This document shows positions 12,826 through 23,995 of a DNA stretch of 64,000 nt, piece by piece. The notes beneath the pieces are model-generated. The model had not been told where the DNA came from, did not search any database, and saw only the letters and a program-made list of their open reading frames with translations. Position 1 is the first letter of the stretch; every line of letters starts with the position of its first letter. Source of the stretch: Numida meleagris (taxonomy: Eukaryota; Chordata; Aves; Galliformes; Numididae); contig NC_034412.1 in NCBI RefSeq assembly GCF_002078875.1, positions 81,361,575 through 81,425,574 of the forward strand. Direction: 5' to 3'. A program made the translations under genes and the position numbers.

Positions 12826-13897
12826 TCTTTGTCATGCAACCACACCAGCCACCACCTCACATTGCAAGATGGACTCCTGTGATGATGTGGAGCAGCAGAT
12901 CAACCTAATGGTGTATTTTTCTGTGGGGATCCATTAATAATTTGGAGTGCTCTGTATTGTGGTTTTGGTACCAACATGCTTATGCTTTCTGATAATTGTT
13001 CAGCAAACCCTCAGTGTGGTAGTGGCTGAGTTTCAGGCAAACATTAAAGGTTCTGCTTCAAATTTTCATGGAGAAGAATTTACAGCCAGAGGAATTTGCA
13101 CTGTTTAGATGTGTAAACTTCGTAACAGTTCTGTAGTGTTCACGTGGGTGGGATTTTTTGTTACAACTTACTGAAGAATCACAAGGAAGTTTATGCAAAC
13201 TTGTGTATTGGTAAGTCAGCACCAGAATGCATTGCAGTGTCCAAAATGAAAGAGGGAGTTGAGGAACAAAATTGCTTGATGTAAAGGATGGTGTTTTCTT
13301 TTGTATTCTGGAGAGGGCATTGATGAAAAATTCCTTTACTTTAAGCAGCATTTAAAATTTTCTCATAGTGACAATACCGGCAACCCATATGGACTTATCA
13401 TTGAAATATTTCTTTAGAAATATTGCTCAAAATATGAAGTGAGAGGTAGAAGTTAAACTTGACTATGAATTTAGGAAGTGATCAGAATATGAAGAGGTAT
13501 CTCATTTAACTAAATTTTATGATCTCTTTGTTTCAAGACTGATTTCATTTTCAAATGCTTTGAGGCATGGCATTTTTTTTGATTGAATGACTCCAGAAGA
13601 ATTCATCTCTGTAAATTACTCTGTTGTTTGGATGTGTTGTATGGTGTATTAAAGGAAACATTTTGTACATCACTTCCTTTTCCTTTCCACATTGTTGATT
13701 GTCTTTGCTGCTTTACTTTTCAGAACTAAATATTGTAGAATCACAAGGTCTCTCTGTGTTTCCTCTAACTCTCATGAAAAAATTACAGGAAAATTCTACT
13801 TCATTTTTTTTAAGGATGTAATTTTGGAAATAACTAATCAATTACATTAGTAAACAATTTATTTCTTTAAATGTTTTTCTTTGACTCATTTGCAGAA

Positions 13898-14174
13898 CAG
13901 ACAGAATTAGGGCTAGAGGGAATGGCCTCAAGTTGCACCGGGGGAGATTCAGACTGGACGTTAGGAAATACTACTTTTCCGAAAGAGCGGTCAGGTGCTG
14001 GAATGAGCTGCCCAGGGACGTGGTGGAGTCACGGACTCTGGAGGTGTTCAAGGAACGTTTAGATGTTGTGTTGAGGGACATGGTTTAGTGGGAAATACTG
14101 GTGATAGGTGGACAGTTGGACTGGTAGGTGATCTTGTAGGTCTTTTCCAACCTTGGTGATTCTATGATTGTATG
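13898..14174 (+). mobile_element. CR1 LINE 3' end fragment, plus orientation
   Basis: It opens with AGGGCTAGAGGGAATGGCCT, continues through the ORF2 C-terminus (TGCTGGAATGAGCTGCCCAG) and ends in TTCCAACCTTGGTGATTCTA and TGATTGTATGA. It is closely similar to the opposite-strand copy at 23.3-24.0 kb, including GTAGGTCTTTTCCAACCT, so both belong to one or closely related subfamilies. Confidence 0.9.
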
Positions 14175-15931
14175 ACCCCCAGAACAGGACAGAAAATTAA
14201 AGACTGGTTATGGCCAACACTTCCTGCTGGGTGGCTTTCTGCTCATGAGCTGGCACTTTCAGTGACTGGAAGAGCCTCTGCTCCCACTTTTTCTCTCAAA
14301 AGTGGAGATCTTGAGAACATGAGGTAGCATAGACTACTGCTAGGATGCAGACCAATAAATTTCTTAATTTTAATAGTTTCCTTGATACAATTTATTAATC
14401 ACAAAGGCCTCTCTCACTGCTATATTGTGATTGCTTTCATTATATTAGGATTGTTGTTTCTTTAAAGTCTGTAAAACAACGTGTTTCAAAATTCCCAACC
14501 TGGGATCATGTAGAGCCCCGAAATACTCTGAGTGGTTGGTCGTGCTACAATACTTGAGAAAAAGAAGAAATTTTGAGAAAAAGATAAAAGTAAATGGCAA
14601 TTAAAAAGATGGAGAAAACATAGATGAGAGTAAGATAAACAGATTAGAGCCTTAAAATGGGATGGTTATTTAGAGTAACTAGAAATTCAAAAGAGGAAAG
14701 AAAATGTTACTTTTTTGAAAAGGACTTTGAACAGAACTTTACATGAAAATATATTAAATACTTATAATACAAGGAAAATGCAGATGAGATCACTGAATTT
14801 GGCTTGATACCTTTTAATTGTGTGTTTTCCTACAAAATATCATTAGCTTTACTGATGAATAGGAAAAGGAACTGATGTTCAGTTTCACAGCGTATGTAAA
14901 AAATATAGAACTCATGACATTTTAGTATTAAATATCCAGAAGAGTGAAATCAGAGGATATTGTTAGTTATGTATTGCATAGGTATAACCTAAAAAGAACT
15001 GAAGTACAAATGTGATTTCCCAGTAATTAAAGATATTCAGCTTCTAGAGCCCTGTCTATAGGTAAAAGTATCTGATTTGTTATTGTAATTCAATAGAGAT
15101 AGCCTTCAAAGAAAAACAAAAATTTGACAGTCAAGTGGAAATTATATTTTTCTTTCTCTTTGTGGTAGACCATCAAAAGATTGTTAATGTTAGAATTTAT
15201 TACCCAGAATTAAAATTTAATAGTTTTCTGATCAAAAGTAAAAGTTTCTAAGCTTCTCAAGAAGTTGTTAAGAATTGTTTTGAATGAAAAGTGTTAAGTG
15301 ATCTAAGATGGGCAGTCACTATCACACCTTATTTAAGAGATTTCTTTCAATGTCAGAACACATGTTCCTTTAGTAAAATTATATTTTTTCTGAGAGTTCC
15401 CTTCACTTTGTGCTAGTACCTTTTAAACCAGTGGGCACGATTTAGTTAAATGGTTAGGACAGGCACCAGAGTAGCATTTAGGGCTAACCTTACGCTGTTT
15501 ACACATGTGCTGCATAAATATGCTTCAGAGCCTATTATTTACACTGGGTACTCTCTTGGTAGACATGTTAATAAACACAAGACAATTAATTTTATACGGA
15601 CTGTACAATAAATCAGCTGGCAACATCAGCCTCTTTTCTTTTCCCCCTGATGCATAGCCTGGGCAAGGTCTTCCCAGTAGCTGTTGAAAATGCCTAATTC
15701 CCATGTATATGAATCAGAGTTTGTGGATCAGCACTTCTAGGTTCTTGTTCTTAGACAGAAAAGTGCTGTTTTGTTCCTCAGTCAATAAATAATACGTTCT
15801 CCCTGGCTACAGAATGGGGATTTGGGAAGTGCTTGTCTCCTTGACACCGCTGTATTTTGCTAGCTGGGGACACTGATCGTGCTGATGTACATTTCTTTAA
15901 TTTTCAGTCTTATTTCCACTAAAGATTCTAA
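14175..15931. other. Non-coding sequence upstream of the KIS exon
   Basis: AT-rich and without recognisable gene or repeat. Confidence 0.55.
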
Positions 15932-16374
15932 TTAAATACTGGTGATGCTTGAGACAGTGGGGACAGTGCTTCCCTGCACATTACATCTTTTGATGCAGAG
16001 GGCAGGGATTTTCTGACATGCAGCATTCAGCATGTGTGAGATGTCTGTCTCTAGTAAACTGTCATCTGTCACATTTAACCAAACTTGTGCTAAAATAAGC
16101 TGGGGAAGGACTGCAAAGCTCAGGGAGAGTCGCAAAGCCTGGGTCTGGAAGCAGTGGAGAACAGCGAGCTGACAGCAGCGTGCTCCCTCGTGCAAGTTCT
16201 CAGGGAACGTTTCTTCTTGGCACCGGCACAGCAAAGTCTGCATGCACTTCTGGCACAGATGTTCCTCCAGCAGCTCTGAAGTAAGGCTGCTTGCTGGATA
16301 CCATGACATGCCTGGGGGTTAGTGGTCCACCTCAGCCTCTCAGATTGACTCAGCACTGATGAAATCCAGTGCTT
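15932..16374. other. Less AT-rich segment with antisense open frames, 5' of the KIS exon
   Basis: The minus strand is open from an ATG at 16309 to 15932 (125 codons), with an overlapping second frame. The deduced peptide is Cys-rich at its start (CQKCMQTLLCRCQ) and matches no family I know. The segment is visibly less AT-rich than its surroundings and abuts the candidate promoter. The open frames are more likely a by-product of composition than a gene. Confidence 0.3.
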
Positions 16375-16567
16375 AAAGAAACAAGAGATGTGGGGCTTTA
16401 GCTGATAATTCCGTCTCAGCTAGGGTGGCTGGTGAACTGCCACAGCCCAGCGCGGCGTCGCTTGGCACTGCTGCAACTTTCTTCAAAGCAAACTATTGGT
16501 AAAATCCTCTTGTTTCCCTCTGATCGCAAGCTGGTGTGACAACTGGAATGATTTGCCTGTTGGAAGA
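16375..16567 (+). promoter_or_regulatory. KCNIP4: Candidate promoter and 5' UTR of the KChIP4a transcript
   Basis: The KIS exon has no visible acceptor directly upstream and is known in mammals as a first exon, so its transcript should start here or slightly upstream. The sequence at about 16446-16462 (CCCAGCGCGGCGTCGC) has several CpG pairs in very short space, unusual for this AT-rich window. I see no clear TATA box close to the ATG. The exact start site cannot be read from sequence. Confidence 0.4.
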
Positions 16568-16679
16568 ATGTTGACTCTAGAGTGGGAGTCGGAGGGACTG
16601 CAAACAGTGGGTATTGTTGTGATTATATTTGCATCTCTGAAGCTGCTTCATTTGCTGGGACTGATTGATTTTTCTGAAG
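16568..16679 (+). CDS. KCNIP4: KCNIP4 alternative first coding exon (KChIP4a KIS domain), partial CDS
   Basis: This exon encodes the isoform-specific N-terminus of KChIP4a, a cytosolic calcium-binding subunit of Kv4 A-type potassium channels. In the known family this segment, the KIS domain, suppresses fast inactivation and can act as a membrane segment that retains the protein inside the cell. The 37 residues begin MLTLEWESEGLQTVG, continue through a hydrophobic stretch (residues 15-33) and end LLGLIDFSE. From memory this matches the mammalian isoform at nearly every residue; the F at position 21 is C in my recollection of the mammalian protein. The start is the first in-frame ATG after an in-frame TGA at 16433-16435. 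The exon ends in GAAG followed by GTAAAG, so the split codon is phase 1, as needed to join the shared core exon beginning D/N-S-V-E-D. The core EF-hand exons are not in the window. The transcription start is not known. Confidence 0.92.
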
Positions 16680-16685
16680 GTAAAG
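16680..16685 (+). other. KCNIP4: GT 5' splice site of the KCNIP4 KIS exon
   Basis: GTAAAG directly follows GAAG at the end of the FSE-encoding sequence. The place agrees with where the known KChIP4a N-terminus meets the shared core, and the split codon is phase 1. Confidence 0.85.
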
Positions 16686-19600
16686 TGGTCACTCGCAGTT
16701 TGTGCTGTTTGAAGGTGTGGTATCTGATCTGCTAAAATAGACTTAGAGAGCATCAGATATAAAAGCTGTGAAATGAAAATGCTTGGAAAGAGAAAACAGC
16801 AGTCAGACTGAAAATCTAATATTATTCCTGCTGCCTTTACTTTGTTATTGTAAAACAGGAGTAGATGCTAGCATCAGGTTGGAATTTTACAAAGAATTAA
16901 AAAAGATGAAAACAGAGACTATAACATCTGTCAGTTGCCTTTCAAAGCTGTTCACTGCTAGACAACTTGGTGCATTAAGTGAATCTTAGTTCATGTTTAT
17001 AACAGTTTTTCTGATTAAGGAATTAGAGGTTTGATCTGTCTCTGTATCTGTTTTAGATCAGTTTCATAGATAAATGCAAAACACCATTATTACAGGTTAA
17101 GTAATATAGGTACAGCTTTAGAACAAATCTGCCTTATTCCTTCCCCCCAAAGTAAAGCATATATGCCAATTATGTATGGGTATTTTATTTATATATATAT
17201 ATATAAAATTAAGATTTTTTTTAAATTCCTGTTTGCTCAGATTCCTGTCTGCTCCCTACTATATGGATCATAACAGTATATCTACTCTCAAAGAGGACTT
17301 CACAATAATTTTAATAGGAATTTTATCTCTATACAAATTGTGTGGTTTTAAGCACATATTTTGGTGAAATAGGCTATTTCAGCTCAGTTGTTAATGAGAT
17401 TTTGTGAACTTTTGAACAAAATTTCTTAGTGGGTACTGCTGTAGTAAACAGAAGCCATTCACTCACTAAAACCTGTGCTTGGAAAATACTTGCTTTTCTC
17501 AATGTGTTAGTACATGTGAACCAAAACCAATCTTTTTTGCTGTGCAATTGCTTTCAAGTCAGAAACAGATAGCCAAGGAGAGCACTCCAGTTTTCTGAAA
17601 CATTAACTTTACATCATGGAATAGGATCTTTGATGGATGCAGATTCACATCATCACCTCATAAAATTGTTCGGTGCGCTGATAAAATGTGAAATCTTTAA
17701 CACAGCACTTTTATAGTTACTGAACTCTTGAAATAAATCATCCTTAAAAGCAAATGTGGAGAGAATATATAACACTTGCTGTGTTTCTTTATAATGCATT
17801 TTTTGTGGAATTAAGGTATTTTTGAATTCTAAACAATGAGTAATTTTTCTAATAATGCACTGTTTTTATTTCTTCATGCTCTTGGTGTGTAGCATTTTTA
17901 GCACCTAAAAATTACTCTTATTTATTAAGTTTAACTTCATTATGCATGGTAACATAATTTGTAGACAAATAATTACAATGCAGTTTTTTTATCAGATATC
18001 CCCTTCTTAACTTTTCACAGAATTATATTGTCATTAAGTCTGGAAAATGCTTCATGTAATTTCAGCTATATAGCCTTTCCAAAAAACAAGCAAACAAACA
18101 ACAAATCATTAAATGTTATAGTGATTTTAACATAAATGTAGGTTCAACTGAATATCCACTGAATTCTCACTTTCTCTGCTATTATGGCCATTAGCTGTAT
18201 TTTTCCTCTCACTATGATATAGTAATTTCATTCAAAAGTACCTAGTGACATAAGCCTCTAAATGTAAAAAGATTAAAATTTACTAAGTATGTTATTACAC
18301 TGATATATTGAGAACATCTTCAGTGTGAATAGCTCCAATGACTCAGAGGATTTCCAGTTCCCCTAAGGCTGATGTAGCCTATTTAACTCTTCCATGCTGG
18401 GGTGCTGCCATTACCATTAAACAAGAATTCTGCCTCAGATGACGGAGGATTATCTATAAGATGGTCTGAACAAGTGGCTTGTTGTTCTTACACTGAAAGG
18501 CCAGGCTTACTGTTGATGTGCAAGGAGGACCATGACAGAATGGTCAGGGTTGATCTTGAAACCAAAATAGGCAATGAGCCCTCCCCATCTACCCCATAGA
18601 GACAGGGTATGAACCACATGCTGAAACAAATCTTCTGTAGGTAGGCCTTCTGATGTCTTAATGTACTTGTCTTAATAACTCAAATATACTGACTTATTTT
18701 GAAAATGTCACTGATAGAGAGTCTCAGTGTTTGCCAATAAAGGGCACAGAATGCATATAAATGACAAATCTTTAGTTACTAATCAGTTAATACTCCGCCG
18801 ATTTTACTGAAGTTGTGAAGATGTTTTACACAAGTTTCTACCAGCAGAGTGGGAAACTGCAGCAGCTTGTTTATTGTTTATTTTATAGTTATTTGCAGTG
18901 TGGTACAAACTACCCTATTTTTTGTATGCAAGCAGTTTCAGATTTATATTTAAAAAAAAAAAAAGATAAAATAGTACTACGGTCATGGAAAAAAATCTTC
19001 TTCAACTCAGCTACAGGAAATATTTAACCTACTATGATTCTTGCTCATACATCTCTCTGGCAAAAGTGTGTTTTCAGCTGTTACTCAGTGTGCTGTGGTA
19101 GACAGCCACCCTCCTTTTGCTTTACAAAGGAAAAGGGGTTATGGTGAACAAGAGGTCAACTGCCCACACTCCTCCATGGGGATGTTAGATGAATCCAGGC
19201 AATCTGCACAGTTTTATTACATTGTTGAGTGTTTGGCACGACAGGGAATCTGACTTGATCCTACATTCTTATCTAGGGACCATGTTCTACTACTTCATCC
19301 CTCCTCTACTTTCCAATAAACTGGAAAGGTAGACTAGAATGGGGGGTAAGCTGATTTCCCCGGTGCCAGCAATCTCTTTCAGTTATGAACACTGAATTGA
19401 ATTAATACCACTTCTTCTATGAGAGTGAAAATCTCCTTTTCCTCTCCTTCCGTTACTTTGAAAGTGGTTTGATGCTGATCAATATCTTCCCTCCATCATC
19501 CTTGCCTGAAGCTTTTGCTACTGGACAAGCTTTTGCTTTGTTATTCAGGTGTAAGTGGTGCACAGGAAGGAGTTCAGAAGTGGAACAGAGGATCAGCGCA

Positions 19601-22600
19601 CCAGATATAGAGGGAATGAAGCCACCAGAAGCTTGGAGGGGAGAGACTGGCAAAATGAAGGATTCACTTGATTTATATTTCCATGCAGAGAATTTTTGTC
19701 ATTTGGTAGCAATTTGGGAAACTATATAAATACTATTAGCAACATTATATGTGTCAGGGGGCTGTATAAACAAAGCGCCCATAGGACAAACCTTGTGCTT
19801 CCTCCTTCACTATATACTGATTATGTTTTTAAGTGCAACGCATCATGTAGGAATGTTTTGTGAAAATAACCAACCAGTGTTGCAATCTATTCCACACCCT
19901 ACTGTTCCCACTCTTTTCCTTCCATTGAGTTCAATTTTCAGAGCTTGCTATTGTCTTTTAAGTGGTTATTCAGTTGTATGTTTAATTTGTGAATGGTCCA
20001 CAGACTCAAAACCTTTTGACAAGTAGGACTCACTGGGTTTTATACATCTTTCAACTGAATAAAGGTTAGGTAGAACTACTTGAGGCTCAGTTTCTCTTGT
20101 GGTGATGCAATACGATTTGCAGTTCACTTACAGTCATCAAGAAACATATTTGGCTGTAAAATCAACTTTGAGAGTAAATAGAGTATTGTTGCTGTGGTTA
20201 GAATCTGAAAATTAGGAGAGGGAGTTACATTATTTAAATAAGGGTAGTTGTCTGTCTTTTAGATGGAAAGGTACAGAAAGACCAATTCCTCTTTCTACGT
20301 TGGATAGACAGAAGTCCAGAAGTCATGTCAGTGTGTTTGAGCTGATTTGTTCTGTCACACTAACATGCTGAAATGTGTCCTCTTTTCTAGCTATTCTGGA
20401 CTCAAATACCTAAAAGCACAGAGAGGATAGCTTAGGTCTGTCCGCAACCATCTGTGTTAACATGCTGTAAGTTATCCTTACAGTTCAGCAAAAACAGGAA
20501 GGTTTAAAATGTTGCCTCAAGTTCAGCTTACTCTCCCCCTGTAGTAAATGAATGATATGGGGAAAGATATATTGCTGACAGATTATTCTCCTTTCTTTTG
20601 TGCTTTTCTATGAAAAAGGACCCCAAAAAGAAAGTGAATTTCCATGTGAAATAACTTCGTTTAGAGGTGACTGGTAAAAATTTTCCAAATTTGAATGTTC
20701 TGTGAACTGATGGCAGTGCAAGGCAGGCTGAAACTTACTGAACCTTGTAATAAACTGTTACATCTTACTCAGGGTAGCTGAAGGTGTTCTATTTTCTCTT
20801 CAGTTTGCCTCAAAAACTAGGTTTTCCTAGACTAGGGAGCATGATTTTGGGAAGTACCATCTTATCCAAGGCTGTCACGTTCTTATATGTTAAGAGAATA
20901 ATCTTAACATAATTGTATTGAAACTGAGGGTTTTGTTTTGTTTTGCAGTTGCTTTACTGACTTTCCTATGTAGACCAATGATAAGATGCACAAATATAAT
21001 TAATTTGATAAATGAAGAGGAGCAAAATCATCCGTCTCCCGTGAAAAACAGGGAAGTCATGCATCAGCCTAAAGATTTGCTTTTACCAACTATGAGTGAA
21101 ATGGGAAACATAAATAGAAGTTTTCAAGGTGATCTTATCTTGTGGAGATCTTTTCATAAGGTACTTCCCATGGACTTCTTTATTTTATCTATGTGAGGAT
21201 GACAATTACAGTATGTGCTTCTTCAGTGAATTTAACATCCAGAAACTCTGAATCAGTAAGATGTCCATGCTACTCCATTTCCATATCACTCTGAATTCAA
21301 AGTTGACTGTATGAAAAGTGAGAAGGTATGTTTAAGAGATGTTAAAAATACATGGTGTAAACAGTCCTCTGTAAGTACAACTTGTATAACTTTCACAGGA
21401 AAGTATCTGGAAGGATCAGGTATTATGAATTTTTTGAACTGTAGATAAAGCATATCTAATGTGCACTCCCCCACTGTGCTAGAACTACTCTCTGGCTCAG
21501 TATCACACAGTACATTTTCATCCTGTCTTGGGGAAGATACCTGTAGGCCACCCTGCTCTGGGAGAGCCCTTCCTCTCAATCACTGGGTCTTCCTTTTGAG
21601 CTCCCAGTCTTGATTCTTCTTCAAGAAGATTTTCTTAGTGACACTCACTTTAGCCTGAGGGACTATTTTCAAGCAGTTAGGGCAGTTTCTCCTTGAATTC
21701 CTCCTTGAAAAGACCTGGTTACTTTTGAGCATCTTCTGAATTTTTTTTCAAGGAATGCTGAGTATTCATCTTGAGATCATTCAGGAGATGTCTAGGTTTT
21801 TACCACCCTTTCCCTCAGACTTGGTCAGATGCCTCTTTCTCAGGACCATTTTACTACCATTGCTTACATAGATTCTGAATACCTATGTTGAGTACAAATG
21901 CATTTGAGAAGCAAGGAATATAATTGACACCTGGAGAAGAAAAGCAAAGGACTAGGGCTTATCAGAATGTTCTATATGCATGAACTGTCATCTGCCTTTC
22001 ATCTTGCTGTTACAAGTTACTAAAACAAATGGATTCTTTACCAACAAAGGAAATCAGAAGATGAAGAAAAGAATGCCCAGAAAACACTCATTATTCAATA
22101 ATAATAGCTCCAAGAACGACCGCTGGCTAAAATTGTATGTCATTTGAAAGGGAAGGGGGTATTTTCTCCCAGAAAGTAGAGAAACACCTCAAAGAGAGGC
22201 AAGTAAAATATATTTAGTATGTGTAGCAAAGACTGCATCTAATAGTGGATGCCAGGAACTTCCTACAGAATACCCTGTTACTCATTTTCCCTCTGTTTGC
22301 TGCCATTGCTTCAGGCTGGCTTTAAAGCATAGCTCCACATAAAGTAATTCATTTTATGATGACATAGATTTGCTGTGACAATGTATGCTTCTGAAACATA
22401 ACTACACACAGTCAGCTGAGTTAAGGTGAGGAGAGGAAAGCATTGCTAACGTACTTCGGGGCTGAGAATCTGGAAGGATTTACTGTTAGAATGTGATGTT
22501 TGTAGGCATAAATTATGATCATCTAGTGTGGCATTAAAGAACCAGATTAAGTATGTGCAATGATGAAATGACTGAATGGAAAAAAAAAAAAACACCAAAA

Positions 22601-23267
22601 ATCCATAATTGTGCTATAATGTAGGAGTAATGTACTTGCCTTTGGTCTCTTGAAATCTTAAATTATCTGCTCCATCTTTGACAGAGTTTTCAACCAGAAA
22701 TTTTTCATCTTTGCTATCAGTGAAAACATTGATACTCAATTAAATTTTTAGGTATTTATATCTCTGGGATATGTGCAGATCTCAGTGAAGCATCAAGATC
22801 TACAAAGCAGTTGAATCTGTTCCACGTAATGAGAAAATGATAACATAATTTAAAGCAATTATGCTATAATTTTACTATTCATTATGCATTTTAGCTCATA
22901 ATAAAAATTCTCATGGAATTGTCTTTGAGAAAAATTGTAAAAGCATTTGTAAAGCTGAATTTGCCATGTAATCTGAATCTCAGTGCTTTATAACTTCTTC
23001 ATGGTTCTATAGAGCATGAACAAGCACATACCAGGCTCTTTCAGTTATAGAAAGGTAATATGCCCTTCTAAAAGCTGTAGACTATGAACTTTTTGAACTA
23101 CCATAACAGTAGATTGAGTGTATATTGATGTATACCTGTGTACATTGGTTGAAGAGAGAGAAATAAGATAAAATTAAGACTTTGTGTATCAAATTTTGGC
23201 ACTAAGTAACTTTAAAGAGCTATGGTATGCCAAAGAAACAACTATATAATGGAAGGTCTAACAAGTT
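16686..23267. other. KCNIP4 intron after the KIS exon, first part
   Basis: AT-rich intronic sequence with an (AT)n run at 17190-17205 and short A-runs near 18952 and 22580. A TTTTGTTTTGTTTTGCAG tract at about 20932-20949 resembles an acceptor, but what follows has no known KChIP sequence. No other exon recognised. Confidence 0.6.
17190..17205. repeat. (AT)n microsatellite
   Basis: Eight AT units follow a TTTATTT stretch. Confidence 0.8.
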
Positions 23268-23995
23268 CATAGAATCATAGAATCATAGAATTAGCTAGGT
23301 TGGAAAAGACCTACAAGATCATCTAGTCCAACCATCCACCTACCTCCAATAACCCCACTAAACCATGTCTCTAACGCTATATCTAAATGTTTCTTGAAGA
23401 CCTCCAGGGATGGTGACTCAACCACCTCCCTGGGCAGCCCATTCCAGTGCCTGACCACTCTTTCAGAAAAGTAGTACTTCCTAATGTCCAGCCTAAATCT
23501 CCCCTGGCGCAACTTGAGGCCATTCCCCCTCGTCCTGTCACTAGTTACAAGAGAGAAGAGGCCGACCCCCAGCTCACTACAACCTCCCTTCAGGTAGTTG
23601 TAGAGAGCGGTAAGGTCTCCCCTGAGCCTCCTCTTCTCCAGACTGAACAATCCCAGCTCCTTCAGCTGCTCCTCATAAAGCCTGTGCTCCAGACTCCTCA
23701 CCAGCTTGGTCGCCCTCCTCTGAACGCACTCCAGGGCCTCAATGTCTTTTTTGCAGTGAGGGGCCCAAAACTGGACACAGTACTCGAGGTGGGGCCTCAC
23801 CAGGGCTGAGTACAGAGGGACAATTACTTCCCTACTCCTACTGGCAACACTCTTTCTGATACAAGCCAGGATGCCATTGGCCTTCTTGGCCACCCGGGCA
23901 CACTGCTGGCCCATGCTCAGCCGAGCACTGACCAATACCCCCAGATCCGTTTCCTCCACACAACCTTGCAGTCACTCTGCCCCAAGCCTGTAAGT
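23268..23995 (-). mobile_element. CR1 LINE copy, minus orientation, best-preserved in the window
   Basis: The lower end has three tandem tail units (CATAGAATCATAGAATCATA and on) next to a TAGGTTGGAAAAGACCTAC block, the complement of a CR1 3' end. Reading the minus strand the copy begins at about 23995 in ORF2 and keeps one open frame of more than 220 codons to 23291. It is 5'-truncated. The intact frame and the regular tail units suggest it is the youngest CR1 here. Confidence 0.94.
23291..23959 (-). pseudogene. CR1 ORF2 C-terminal fragment, frame still open
   Basis: The frame spans [20 protein letters not shown], then [54 protein letters not shown] and [20 protein letters not shown]. These are the conserved blocks at the end of CR1 ORF2, downstream of the reverse-transcriptase catalytic motif. 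The endonuclease and catalytic RT motifs are absent because the insertion is 5'-truncated, so the peptide cannot support transposition. Confidence 0.9.

Larger units (their letters stand above)
9951..13897. other. Non-coding sequence with low-complexity tracts
   Basis: AT-rich DNA with a T/G-rich run at 10409-10448, an ATA-rich patch near 10566-10590 and a possible old MIR SINE near 12.7 kb. No gene recognised. Confidence 0.6.

Noticed and set aside
13738..13760. GTAGAATCACAAGG as a CR1 tail
   Set aside because: Only about a dozen bases resemble the tail and nothing next to it continues into CR1.
16496..16567. N-terminal extension of the KIS frame
   Set aside because: The frame is open back to a TGA at 16433 but there is no ATG before 16568; codon 16496 is TTG.
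20918..21196. Open frame preceded by TTTTGTTTTGTTTTGCAG, suggesting an exon
   Set aside because: The acceptor-like tract is good but the peptide resembles no KChIP isoform, no convincing donor of matching phase was found, and the frame upstream of the AG begins without ATG.
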